From positions 2,790,001 through 2,854,000 of the forward strand of contig NC_014655.1 in NCBI RefSeq assembly GCF_000166395.1: 64,000 nucleotides of DNA, given 5' to 3'. Numbering within the stretch: the first letter of the stretch is position 1; each line of letters starts with the position of its first letter. Made by a program: the position numbers and the translations under genes. Under the pieces are notes generated by a model, which worked only from the letters and a program-made list of their open reading frames with translations, was not told the origin of the DNA and made no database searches. Shown piece by piece: positions 36,717 through 46,800 of the stretch. This DNA comes from Leadbetterella byssophila DSM 17132. Its GTDB lineage: Bacteria > Bacteroidota > Bacteroidia > Cytophagales > Spirosomataceae.

Positions 36717-39296
36717 CTACAGCCTGAAACTACCCCTCAGGAGGAATTGTCGGGGTCTTAGTCGGAAGATCGTCTCCTGCATGATGTAGTTGTTAAGGTA
36801 GATACTCTTAAAGGTGTTCTGGTTAAAAAGATTGACCACGCCCAGTTCAAAATCCTGTTTGATCTTAGGAACAGTGTAGCGAACGGTCAGGTCACTGAAA
36901 AAGTAATCTTGTGCATTGATGCTGTGGTGTTCGGCATTGGCTATGAACACGGTATTTTTCACCACGGCCAGCGCCATACCCATCTGCTGCTGAAACTGCC
37001 TTATGCTTTCGGGCTGGTTACTGCCTTTCACATGGGTGTATCGGGTACTGTATGTCAGCTCTACCTGTTTGAAGCGGTTTACTTTAAGGTGGGCATTGGG
37101 TTCAATCGTGCGATTAGTAAAACTACCCGGGTAACCATTCACCCATTGTTCATTTTGAAATTTCATTACCAGCAAACCTGCGGAGAGTGATGTCTTGAGC
37201 CCGAAGAGGTACTGGGTCAGTTGGACTTTTCCCGACTGTGTATGGCTTAGGTTCCTTTTTGCCATGTACTGAACTTCGGTAGAACCGTCAGGAAGAATAT
37301 AGTTTTGAGGCAATCGATTCTGAATTCCCCGTGAGGCATTCAGGTTGAGATTAAAACTCAAACCAGAGACCGCATTATTGTAATTTACACCTACCCCACC
37401 GCTCAGTCGCCTGTCGTCAGTAAAGTCAGTATTTTTGCTGACTACAGTAAGGTAGTTTTGCATAATGCTTCCTGTATATATATCTCCCAGTTGGGCTAAA
37501 AGATTACTGTACCGGATATTGCCGGTAAACTCCAGGCCGGGGACACTTTTCAGGCGCGCGTTCAGCATGGGTTCCGGTACCAGGCGACTAAAGGTTCGTC
37601 GGCGTTCTTCCGGGCTATAGTCAATATAATAATGGGCGAAGGGGAAATTCAAGTTGAGCCACCATTTGCCGGGAGTAAAGGTCATGCCAGCCGAAATATA
37701 GGTTTTAAAAGTATTCCATTGAAAGTTATTAACGGTATTGGTTTTCACTTCATGCCCACTCAGCTTAGTATGAATATGCGAGAGCGCTATTTGGGAACCT
37801 GTCCTAAGCGCTATGGAAAAACGTTTCTTTATACGTACCGAGAAATCAGCGAAGTGATGTGTGTTAAAACCCCTATGGGAGAAGACCTGCTGCGGGTTCG
37901 CCAGGCTGTCGGTTAGTTTGACAGACAGGTCCTGGGTATTTTGTACGTAAGATATAAGAGAATAAAAATTATAAGTGGTATGTCTTAGGTTAAATATCCG
38001 GTGAAAATTATTACTTATGCGGAAATTCCCGGTACTGTTTTCCTGGTTGTATATCCGGGTGAACCGCGCATTTTGGGCCTCGTCCGCCCTCCACTCCTTT
38101 TCAAACGTAAGCTTATTGTTGAAATAGGCATGAGGTACATTCTTGATGAATTCAAGGGCGCCTGAAAGGTGATTCGTTTTGAACCTACTGAGAATATCTT
38201 CTGCGAAATGTACGGGTTCACCCTCTAAAAAGTAGGTGGTAGTGCTGTTACCTGAGCGCCTCTGCTGGTCCAGGACAAGGGAGACATTCAGTTTCATCTC
38301 CAGGGATCGGGTGGATTTTTTCAAGGTGTTCAGGGAGAGGGCATGCGACCGGTTATCCATCCAGCGCTTCGGCGAAAAGCCGGGTGGACTTACCGAAGAA
38401 ACGCTCAGCCAGTTTTCTTTAGCGAACAGTCCGTTTTGGAAGTTGTCGTAAAACTGCGGAAACAGGTTCTCTCCCGTATTATTGGATTTCACGGAGGTCA
38501 GGAACTGAAAATTGGGGACAAATACGATGGGGGTGGCATTGACATTCCAGAGAAAAGGTTGAAAACCTGCTCCGTACTGGAAATTTCCGGTTTTGGTCAC
38601 CTTATTTTTGAGCTTGATGTTTATGGCTGCACGATCAGAGGGGCGGAGACTGTCGAGTGCCCGGATTGGTTGGTGATTTTCATAGACTTGCACGATGGCC
38701 ACTTTACCGTGGGGGAGATTTTCGTTCACCAGACCGTAGCGTCCGTCCAGCAAATTCATGTCTTCCACGTAATAGCGGTTTATGGGGTTTCCCTGATAAT
38801 AGATAATACCATCTGCGTCTACGTTAATACCAGGGAGTTTTTTGATTACATCTCCAATGGTGCGGTCCGCGACGGACTGAAACTCCTCTATTTTGTATGA
38901 GAGGGTATCGCCGCGGCGCCGGATAGGTGGAAGCTCGACTTTTACTTCCTTCAATGTGAAATCACCTTTCTGAAGGACGAAATCCAAGCGTTGATTTTTA
39001 TTGGGGAGGAGGAATTCCTGATTGGTATAGCCCATTTTACTGACGGCGATGAGTACACTGTCCACCTGCGCATTGACCTTTAGATGATAGGATCCGTCAG
39101 TTTTAGTGACTGCGAATGCCAAAAGTTTACCCTCTTTTGTAACGGTGATGTTAACGGCAGGTAGGAGGTTTTGATCTGTATCTCTAGCGGTTCCTTCTAT
39201 CCGGGTCTGGGCTATAATACCCTTGCCGGATAAAGCCATTATAAGCAGTATTCGCCCGATGAAACCCTTTGAAAAGCTATATTTACAAATACTCAT
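36717..39296 (-). CDS. TonB-dependent receptor-like outer-membrane protein with CarboxypepD-regulatory domain
   Basis: I suggest the start at 39296 (MSICKYSFSK), which leads directly into a signal peptide ending ...GIIAQ; an upstream ATG at 39362 is also possible. The ~859-residue product then has a carboxypeptidase-regulatory-like domain (IEGTARDTDQNLLPAVNITV), a plug-like domain with GDVIKKLPGINVDADG, and a long beta-barrel. No clear TonB box was noted. Receptors of this class are commonly encoded next to GLPGLI proteins, as here (315 bp away). The cargo is unknown. Confidence 0.85.
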   Translation of the reverse strand: MSICKYSFSKGFIGRILLIMALSGKGIIAQTRIEGTARDTDQNLLPAVNITVTKEGKLLAFAVTKTDGSYHLKVNAQVDSVLIAVSKMGYTNQEFLLPNKNQRLDFVLQKGDFTLKEVKVELPPIRRRGDTLSYKIEEFQSVADRTIGDVIKKLPGINVDADGIIYYQGNPINRYYVEDMNLLDGRYGLVNENLPHGKVAIVQVYENHQPIRALDSLRPSDRAAINIKLKNKVTKTGNFQYGAGFQPFLWNVNATPIVFVPNFQFLTSVKSNNTGENLFPQFYDNFQNGLFAKENWLSVSSVSPPGFSPKRWMDNRSHALSLNTLKKSTRSLEMKLNVSLVLDQQRRSGNSTTTYFLEGEPVHFAEDILSRFKTNHLSGALEFIKNVPHAYFNNKLTFEKEWRADEAQNARFTRIYNQENSTGNFRISNNFHRIFNLRHTTYNFYSLISYVQNTQDLSVKLTDSLANPQQVFSHRGFNTHHFADFSVRIKKRFSIALRTGSQIALSHIHTKLSGHEVKTNTVNNFQWNTFKTYISAGMTFTPGKWWLNLNFPFAHYYIDYSPEERRRTFSRLVPEPMLNARLKSVPGLEFTGNIRYSNLLAQLGDIYTGSIMQNYLTVVSKNTDFTDDRRLSGGVGVNYNNAVSGLSFNLNLNASRGIQNRLPQNYILPDGSTEVQYMAKRNLSHTQSGKVQLTQYLFGLKTSLSAGLLVMKFQNEQWVNGYPGSFTNRTIEPNAHLKVNRFKQVELTYSTRYTHVKGSNQPESIRQFQQQMGMALAVVKNTVFIANAEHHSINAQDYFFSDLTVRYTVPKIKQDFELGVVNLFNQNTFKSIYLNNYIMQETIFRLRPRQFLLRGSFRL

Positions 39297-39611
39297 TCTA
39301 AACTTGTTCCAATTGAACGTGATGTTCCTTTTCAGAGAAAGGCTAAATTCGACCCTGTTCATCACCTTATTATTTTGCTTTGCTTCAAAGGTGACACTTT
39401 TATATTGAGCTTGTACTAAGGATATGCCTAATAACCCTTTTGAGATTTCTCCCATCGACTTCCCCCTATGATCTGAAAATCCGGATCTGCCTACATTCAG
39501 CCTTTCTCGGTAAGAAGTACACCTATAAACCCTTCTAACGATCGGTGGGACACCGGTATCCTGAAAGTGGTTTGCCTCATGGGCGAAAGCTTAAAACCCT
39601 TTCTTTGAGGT

Positions 39612-40448
39612 TTAGTTTTCCTCAATATAATTCGAATTCTTTCTGTCATTCTTTAGAAAAAGGATATACTCTTCCTGTGTCATTACTTTATCCCCTACCG
39701 TGATATTACCTTCAATTTTGTTCCCTTTACTTTGGAATTTTGCAAATGGATTGTCAGAAATCATTTGTTGAATTTCTTTGAACTTATTTTCAGAAAGCAA
39801 ATTGTAAGTGGGTATATCGGGTAAATCCTCTGTAGGAAGTTGTTTTTGAATACCCGAAATGTGAAAAGAGAAGTCGCCTTCTGTTGAGTCCAACTTAAGA
39901 ATCAATCCGGGTAAGCCACTAAACTTATAGGGACCGTCAGAAATAGGGATCTCCGGAGTAAACCAGGCTATCCATGTACGTCCGCCAAGTTGGCATTCTG
40001 CTTTATACGCTTTTAAACCCACTATAGTGCTGTCACTACTGTTGAGAATAGTCCAGCTCTCCGTAGTCATAGAGTTTTGCTTGAAGGCGTTATGCCCCCC
40101 ATTCAGATGCTCTTCTATGATAGAAGTGGAGTTTTCGCGGTAATCTTTTACCAGGTAGAATCTGAAATAGGGTAGTCCAATCATGGATACCTCACGCGCT
40201 CTATCCTGTGGGGACAGGTTTCTTTTAGATGTTCGGTTAAGCAGCCATAATTTGTTGTCTATAAAGATAGATTCGGTAGGGTGGATAAACAGTTTAACAT
40301 ATTCTGTTCTTCTATAATCCTGGTTTTTTCTCGGCTTAATATCAGCTTTGTAACTGATTAAAATAGGGTATTCATTCAAGGGAAATTCTCTTGTCGGAGT
40401 GAAATGTCCCGCAAATAAAACCACCCATATCAGGAATAAACTCTTCAT
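39612..40448 (-). CDS. GLPGLI-family exported protein
   Basis: The 278-residue protein has a short signal peptide (to about residue 18) and the family-naming GLPGLI at residues 178-183, within YKFSGLPGLILKLDSTEGDF. GLPGLI proteins are restricted to Bacteroidota and have no established function. They are often paired with a TonB-type receptor, as in this locus, and are probably periplasmic. The neighbouring small cysteine-rich gene upstream may belong to the same transcription unit. Confidence 0.9.
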   Translation of the reverse strand: MKSLFLIWVVLFAGHFTPTREFPLNEYPILISYKADIKPRKNQDYRRTEYVKLFIHPTESIFIDNKLWLLNRTSKRNLSPQDRAREVSMIGLPYFRFYLVKDYRENSTSIIEEHLNGGHNAFKQNSMTTESWTILNSSDSTIVGLKAYKAECQLGGRTWIAWFTPEIPISDGPYKFSGLPGLILKLDSTEGDFSFHISGIQKQLPTEDLPDIPTYNLLSENKFKEIQQMISDNPFAKFQSKGNKIEGNITVGDKVMTQEEYILFLKNDRKNSNYIEEN

Positions 40449-40623
40449 TTTTTACTATGGTTTAAAATGAGGCGGAAGAAGAAATCTGAGAGGATTGCCT
40501 ATTGATTTAGTATTGTGAAAAATGTATAACATAAACGCACGCTGACTGCGAATCTTATAACTCTAAAATATCTCTTCCGCTCATAAAATTACTCACTTAT
40601 AATGCTTTAATAACATTTCGCAA

Positions 40624-40971
40624 TTACGGAATAATCAGACAATCACCAGGACTTAGTATTATGTTGTTGACTTTAAAACTACATCCAGGACAAATACTTT
40701 CAGCAATTAGAATAGTAAATTCTAGTGCCATTTCTGGTGAGGATTCGGGTAAAGTTGCTATAAAGTGTGGCCCAGGAATACATGAACCATAGCAAGTAAC
40801 ACTTCCCGTACCTATGAAGCATTGTGTAGGATTCATTACTTACTGGTTTCTACTTTGCTCCTGCGCAAGTGACGCTTCTATTTTCTCGTAAACTTTATCT
40901 GTAATGATCTGGTCATTTGCAGACAGGTCGAAGATAAAGAAGGTAAAGAACACTATTAATAAATGTTTCAT
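40624..40971 (-). pseudogene. Small exported cysteine-rich protein split by an in-frame TAA
   Basis: Two small frames lie in the same register. The first (40971-40840) encodes 43 residues starting with a good signal peptide (MKHLLIVFFTFFIF, then DLSAN). After TAA and one codon, the second (40836-40624) encodes 70 residues with six cysteines, in CFIGTG, TCYGSC, CPGC and GDC contexts. Read through the TAA they would form one exported protein of about 114 residues. This suggests a recent nonsense mutation (one base change from CAA) or stop-codon readthrough. I do not recognise the family. Placement upstream of the GLPGLI gene suggests a shared system. Confidence 0.5.
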
Positions 40972-41294
40972 ATTTAATAAAAATGTAAATCATTCAGTAT
41001 AGTAATTTTTGAGCCCCTGTCTGAAGGTCTCGGGCTACATACATGTGATGTAATTTAAGTAAGGATTTTATCTTGTTCAAATTCCTTAAAGCTTATTTAT
41101 CTAACGGTACTAAAACAAAACCCCGTTCATCTTCGCTATTTAGGCGGTGAGATTTTTCCAATATTAGTTGGTATGCCAAAATTCCCAAAATCAAAAAAAT
41201 CCATGAATTGGGACCATTTTGGAGAGATGCTGTGGGGACGGGGGTAGGTGTGTATTTTGGATACGTGCCGTTTCAGGGGGCTTTCCGATAATAT
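40972..41294. other. Intergenic stretch upstream of the cysteine-rich gene
   Basis: About 320 bp with no gene that I can support. It should contain the promoter of the minus-strand GLPGLI/receptor locus, but no clear TTTG...TAnnTTTG pair was found on that strand. Confidence 0.4.
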
Positions 41295-41400
41295 GCGGTC
41301 AATATTCCCACGGTCTGGCTAATCTTTCTGATGAAGATCCATACACAAACCACCACTGCCGGTTTGACCTTCTTGTTTTAAAGAGATAATTCTTAGCAGA
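41295..41400 (+). pseudogene. 3' fragment of a second porin-like gene
   Basis: This segment repeats the last ~95 bp of the porin-like gene at 36160-36270 with few changes: the GGTCAATATTCCCACGG start, the CTTGTTTTAA end, and the same TTCTTAGCAGA after the stop. A nine-base segment is missing in the middle. No upstream part of the gene is found, so this is the leftover of a duplicated or deleted paralogue. Confidence 0.85.
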
Positions 41401-41428
41401 ACGGAGGAGAAATCCTCCGTTTTTTTTG
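41400..41428 (+). terminator. Intrinsic terminator after the porin fragment
   Basis: AACGGAGGA and TCCTCCGTT form a 9-bp stem with a GAAA loop followed by eight T. It takes the same place after the porin fragment as the terminator after the intact porin gene. Confidence 0.88.
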
Positions 41429-41589
41429 TGCCCTATCCTAGGTAATATGAAAAAAATTTATTAAATTGCTTTATAAACCCTTATTAACCACTACACTATA
41501 CACTTGAGGGATAAATAAATTCTCGCCCTCTTCCAATATCGTCCACGCGTTCAGCGTTTAAAAGTATGCTTTCAATTAATGGGTAAAAA

Positions 41590-42435
41590 GTGAGAGGATT
41601 ATTAATGTTTAGCGTTTACTTAGGTGTTCAATCCTTGTGTGTGGCCCAGGTGGCACATAAATCGCAAGCCGGTGGAACTGTGGCCAAGGGGAACAAAGAT
41701 CTCCTCAATGCACCTAAGGTAACTCCTGCCAGTACGAAGACCATAGAAGCTACCTCTGCGGAGGTTGTGGCAGAGAAGGTTGTGCTTGTACCAAAGACAG
41801 CACCTGCAGGGGTTGACATAAATTACCTACCTCTTTTTGGCCAATACGAAAAGACAGAAGCTCAATTGGTCAATGATGAGATGTTCCTCTCAGAATGTGA
41901 CAGAGAATTTAAATCTCGTAAAGAAGCCGGTGAATTCTTCAATAAGATGGCCTGGCAATACCTCAGCGAAGGAGACAAAAGTACAGCTACTTATAGGTTC
42001 AATCTGGCCTATCTTTTAGAACCGGAAAATATTGAGATCTACTGGGGCTTAGGAGTGATAGAGTTCCAAAACGGTAACTATTCACAAGCCATAGATTTAA
42101 TGAACAAAGGCCTAGAACTTTCTGATGGAAAGAACTATGTATTCATGACGGACTTAGCTACCGTTTATATCAAAAAAGCTTTAGGAAATACCTATTCCGT
42201 CATAGAAACCCAGAAAGCAAAGGATCTATTGAATAGTGCCATAAAGATCCAACCGCAATATACACCTGCTCATGTACAGCTTACCATTGTAAGTATGGTA
42301 GAAAATGACCTTGATGCGGCTTGGACCCATTTCCATAAAGCCTACGAGCTAAATCCAGCTGAGCTAAGCAAAGAAGTACTTCTGGAACTTCTCTCCAGAA
42401 AAGAGGATCCCAAAGGTATCTTTAAGAAGAACTGA
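41590..42435 (+). CDS. Exported TPR-repeat protein
   Basis: The 281-residue frame starts with GTG at 41590 because an in-frame stop lies just before it (41584). A signal-peptide-like segment ends in CVAQ near residue 20. A low-complexity linker rich in Ala, Lys and Thr follows, then at least three TPR-like helix pairs (for example IYWGLGVIEFQNGNYSQAIDLM). An ATG at 41579 in a neighbouring frame would encode MGKK, and one extra A in the run AAAAA would join it in frame to the rest. The N-terminus is thus uncertain. It is probably a periplasmic scaffold protein of unknown partner. Confidence 0.75.
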   Translation: MRGLLMFSVYLGVQSLCVAQVAHKSQAGGTVAKGNKDLLNAPKVTPASTKTIEATSAEVVAEKVVLVPKTAPAGVDINYLPLFGQYEKTEAQLVNDEMFLSECDREFKSRKEAGEFFNKMAWQYLSEGDKSTATYRFNLAYLLEPENIEIYWGLGVIEFQNGNYSQAIDLMNKGLELSDGKNYVFMTDLATVYIKKALGNTYSVIETQKAKDLLNSAIKIQPQYTPAHVQLTIVSMVENDLDAAWTHFHKAYELNPAELSKEVLLELLSRKEDPKGIFKKN

Positions 42436-42590
42436 TCAGGAGCTTCCATCTGTAAACCTTGCACGTACAGGATTCAAGAACGGTTTACCCCTACATACTT
42501 TTTAACCCAGCCCTCTTAGTTCTCAGATCCCATTTTGTTTACTTACAATAAACTCATTCATGGGTGTGAAGAATCTGTTAAAACCCCTCT

Positions 42591-42625
42591 AAAAAAATGA
42601 GCTCGATGTGCTATCGAACTCATTT
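42591..42625 (-). terminator. Intrinsic terminator of gcvT
   Basis: On the minus strand AAATGAGTTCGAT pairs with ATCGAGCTCATTT (one bulge) and runs into a T-run of seven. It lies within 20 bp after the gcvT stop. Confidence 0.8.
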
Positions 42626-42641
42626 CCCAAAAGAATAAATC

Positions 42642-43730
42642 TTATACGTTTTGCCCTACAAAAGGCAATTTCACCACCTTCGCAGCCGTCAATTTCTCTC
42701 TAATCTTGATATATACTTCCGTACCTACCTTGCTGTAAGCCGCACTTACATATCCTAAGGCTATCCCCTTATTCAAAGAAGGTGACATGGTTCCGGAAGT
42801 GACCTCTCCTATCTTCTCCCCATCCGCCGTACAGATTTCATAATGACTTCTTGGAATACCTTTGTCAATGATTTCTATCGCAACTAACTTACGTTTCAAT
42901 CCCGCTTCTTTCTCCGCTTTTAAAGCAGCACTGTTTGTGAACTCTTTTGTGAATTTCGTCACCCAGCCTAAACCTGCTTCTAATGGAGAGGTTTCATCTG
43001 TAATATCATTTCCGTAGAGACAATATCCCATTTCCAAACGCAATGTATCTCTGGCACCTAAGCCTATTGGCTTGATATCAAACTCTGCACCTGCCTCAAA
43101 AATCTTCTTCCATACTTCCTCAGCTATTGCATTAGGCAGATAAATCTCGAATCCTCCCGCACCAGTATAACCCGTAGCAGAAATCAGGATATCTTCATGT
43201 CCTGCAAACTTGCCTTTAACAAAAGTGTAATAAGAGATCGTAGAAAGATCAATATCCGTCAATTTCTGAAGCGTCTTCACCGCATTTGGCCCTTGAACAG
43301 CAAACAAACTGGTTTCCGGTGAAAGATCTGTCATCTCCACCCCTTCCGTATTATACTTGCTGATCCAATCCCAATCCTTCTTGATATTCCCTGCATTCAC
43401 TACTAGCAAATACTCCTCCTCTGAAACACGATAAACCAATAAATCATCTACCACCCCACCGGTCTCATTCGGTAAGTAGCTATACTGAATTTTCCCGTCA
43501 AAAAGAGTAGAAGCGTCATTCGAAGTAACCTTCTGAATCAAGTCTAAAGCGCCCTTTCCTTTCAAAAGAAACTCACCCATGTGAGATACATCAAAAACAC
43601 CCACACTGTTTCTTACTGCTAAATGCTCTTCCTTATCAGAAGAATAACGTACAGGCATGTAAAAGCCGGCGAAATCAACCATCTTTCCACCGATAGACTC
43701 GTGAAAGTCACTCAAAGTTATTTTTTGCAT
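42642..43730 (-). CDS. gcvT: Glycine cleavage system T protein (aminomethyltransferase)
   Basis: The 362-residue enzyme transfers the methylene group from the H-protein-bound intermediate to tetrahydrofolate, releasing ammonia. GcvT motifs are visible: VDFAGFYMPVRY, GVFDVSHMGEF near residue 46, LLVVNAGNIKKDWDW, and ATGYTGAGGFEIYLP. Length is normal. It stands alone; the other glycine-cleavage genes are not in the window. The protein is cytosolic. Confidence 0.95.
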   Translation of the reverse strand: MQKITLSDFHESIGGKMVDFAGFYMPVRYSSDKEEHLAVRNSVGVFDVSHMGEFLLKGKGALDLIQKVTSNDASTLFDGKIQYSYLPNETGGVVDDLLVYRVSEEEYLLVVNAGNIKKDWDWISKYNTEGVEMTDLSPETSLFAVQGPNAVKTLQKLTDIDLSTISYYTFVKGKFAGHEDILISATGYTGAGGFEIYLPNAIAEEVWKKIFEAGAEFDIKPIGLGARDTLRLEMGYCLYGNDITDETSPLEAGLGWVTKFTKEFTNSAALKAEKEAGLKRKLVAIEIIDKGIPRSHYEICTADGEKIGEVTSGTMSPSLNKGIALGYVSAAYSKVGTEVYIKIREKLTAAKVVKLPFVGQNV

Positions 43731-43853
43731 TGATGAACAAGTTTTTCTACAAAGATACGAAATATGTGATGCCTATATGTACTACACTAATAGGCAGGTT
43801 TCGTTAATTCATTTTTTTAATCTAGGTTTACGTATAAAAATCCCTCAGACCCC

Positions 43854-46800
43854 ATGCGCTATCTCACTTTTATCTTACTAATAATAAGCCATATGTCCAT
43901 CGCACAAAATCTGGATTCCCTATGGAAACCCATTGAAAAAAACATAGAAGCTGAAAAATACCAATCGGCGAGTAAAGATCTGGAAGCCTTTATCCCTTTG
44001 GCTAGAAAACAAAATCATATCCCATACCTCGGGAAAGCCCTTTTCTATCAGGCACAAGTGCACTTAAACAACACAGAAACCACTTTCCCAGATTTCCTCC
44101 ATTCCTTTAAAAAAGAAACAGATGCACAAACTGGCGTTAACCACCTAGTCTTTAAAATGCTCTTAGCCAAGTTGTATAATTCTTTCCAAATGCACAACAA
44201 TATCAGCACCCTGGAGACCGAAGAGGACACCCAACTGTGGTCCAGGGAACAGTTACAGGAGAATATCCAAAAGATCACTACTGAAGTACTGGCACAGAAA
44301 GGTCTTCTTATAACTGAGCCTTCCCAAAAATGGGAAATGCTTTTGGAACAAAACAATAAACCCCTACTCCTGAAAGTTCAAACCACACTTTGGGAAATTG
44401 TAGTTGTAGAAGCAGCCAAATTACTCAAGAAGCCGGAACTGCTAACAGAGCTTATCCTAGAAAAACAAGCCAAAGGCGATACGGATGCCTATGTGTTCTT
44501 TAAGAACTATAGTCTGCAAAATCATCAATTAGCAGAAATCAATGAATTAACCAAAATAGAAAGCAGATTCAAATATGACATCTATAGACGTTTAGCCCAT
44601 CTCTACTACTCACGAGAAGATAATCCTAAGAAAGCTTTGGAATACATCTCCGAGTTTCCTGATGACCCCTTTATGATTAACCTGACAAAGAACATCAAAA
44701 ACCAAGATTTCCAAATCAACGCCGAAGAATTCGTATCACCGAACTTAGCTATACCCCTGCAGATTTCACATAAAAACATCAAGCAACTCCAAGTCAGAGT
44801 TTTTGCATTCCCACAATCCCCCGCAGATCATCCATTACAGAACCTGCTTCAGAACAAAAGTACTTTTGTAGAAAAATTAACATCAAGTTATAAACTAGTA
44901 GATCAATACTCCATCGTACTAAAATCCTTTGACGATTACAAACATCACCGGACCATTGCCGCTGGAAAACCTCTTAAAAACGGTTCCTACCTGCTCCTCT
45001 TCAGCTCCGATTCCGATTTTAAAGAGAATATAGAATACTTACTCCTCCAAGTTTCTAACTACCATCTCTTTAATGACGGAAACATTAGAGCCGTAAATAG
45101 AGAGACCGGAAAACCTTTGGCAAAAAAAAGCATAGAGATCTATTCTCTTAAAAACAATAAACTGAAGAAAATAAGTACGGTTCAGACAGATAAAGATGGT
45201 CTAGCAAAGTATGACCTACAGCACCATCACTACCTCAAACTGCCGGACGAATCCGTTTACTACAAGAACAGAAATTATAATTACACGGAAAGCAGCGTAA
45301 AAGAAGTTGATTATTACAAAGTATTCACAGACAGGTCCATTTATAGGCCGGGACAGCTTGTTCACTTTAAGATCATAGGCTATCGCCAAAAGGATACTCA
45401 GGTAGACCTTTTGAAAAAGACAAAAATCAAAGTAAGTCTTTTTGATAGTAATAGGCAACTGGCCTCTGAGCAGCATTTCACCACAAACGACTGGGGAAGT
45501 ACAAACGGCACCTTTTCCCTTCCTACCGGAGGAAATACAGGACATTATTCTATAGCGGTGAATGGGTACACCCAACAATCCATTAGAGTTGAGGAATACA
45601 AAAGGCCAAAATTTCAGGTGAATATCCATATTCCTCAGCAGGTCATCGCATTTGGGAGAGATGTAAAAATCGAAGGTGCCGCTGAATCCTATGCAGGGGC
45701 AACTTTATTTCAAGCCAAAGGAGAATATACCATCTACCGCCAAAATTATCATCCCTTCTGGAGAAGAGGTGCGGTAGATGAAAATGTACCTGTGGCATCC
45801 GGTAACTTTACTACAAATGACCAAGGTAAATTTGATTTCTCTTTCCAGCCCAAAGGTGATTCGCTCAGCACCTATAGATATAAAGTAGAAGTTAGGATTA
45901 CAGACCAAAATGGAGAGACCCAATCCTCCTCAGAATACTTTAACGTCAGCGCTAAAAAGATCTTCTTCTCTGCTACTGCTCCTACCCCAAGTACCATCCG
46001 TATAACAGGTGTAAACATTCAAGGGGACTCCTTGCCTTTTAAAGCACATGTAGAAATCTATAGCTTAAAAGCCCCGTCCAGACCTCTCAGGAATTCACCT
46101 CTCAGCATGGACTATGCACTTTATGATAAAAGTAGCTTTGTAAAGCTATTCCCTCATGAACCGTATCTAGACGAACTACTACCCTCAAAATGGGAGCAAG
46201 AAAAGCGGCTTGTAGAAAAAGATATTAATGACAACACTACCATAAGTCTTCCTGCATCCTTCAAAGGCGGCTATGTACGAGTAAAGATCCAAAGTCCCGG
46301 GGAGCCTGAACATATAGAAAACATTTACCTAGAAGGTACGGACTTATCTCTTTTGGACGTGAAGAAAAACAAAGAGGTGTACCGAAAAGGCGAGGTTGCA
46401 AAATTAAATTTCAATAGTTCTGCAGATGACATGGTCCTTTACATCCGCATAGAATCCGGAGAAAAACGTATAGAAGAAAAGACCTTAGCACTTAAAAACG
46501 GGAAAGCCACCTTACAGTTTCCCATCCAGTACGATTTGGATTATCACGTTCACTACTCTTATACCAAATATAACACCAGCGCTTCCGCTTCACTAAGGCT
46601 CCCTACGGCGGAAAAGAAGATAGAGATCCTACGCTCCACGTATAGGAACAAGATTAGACCGGGCGACAAAGAGACATGGACCATTACCCTCAAAGGACAA
46701 AACATAGAAGGCCTATCTGCTATGTATGATGCCTCCCTAGACGCCCTGTATAATCATCAGTGGCCAAGCAGCGGATTCAATCCCTATATTGCTATTAAAC

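Noticed and set aside
38343-38900. 185-residue frame on the plus strand within the TonB-type receptor gene
   Set aside because: It is antisense to a well-supported coding gene and resembles no family.
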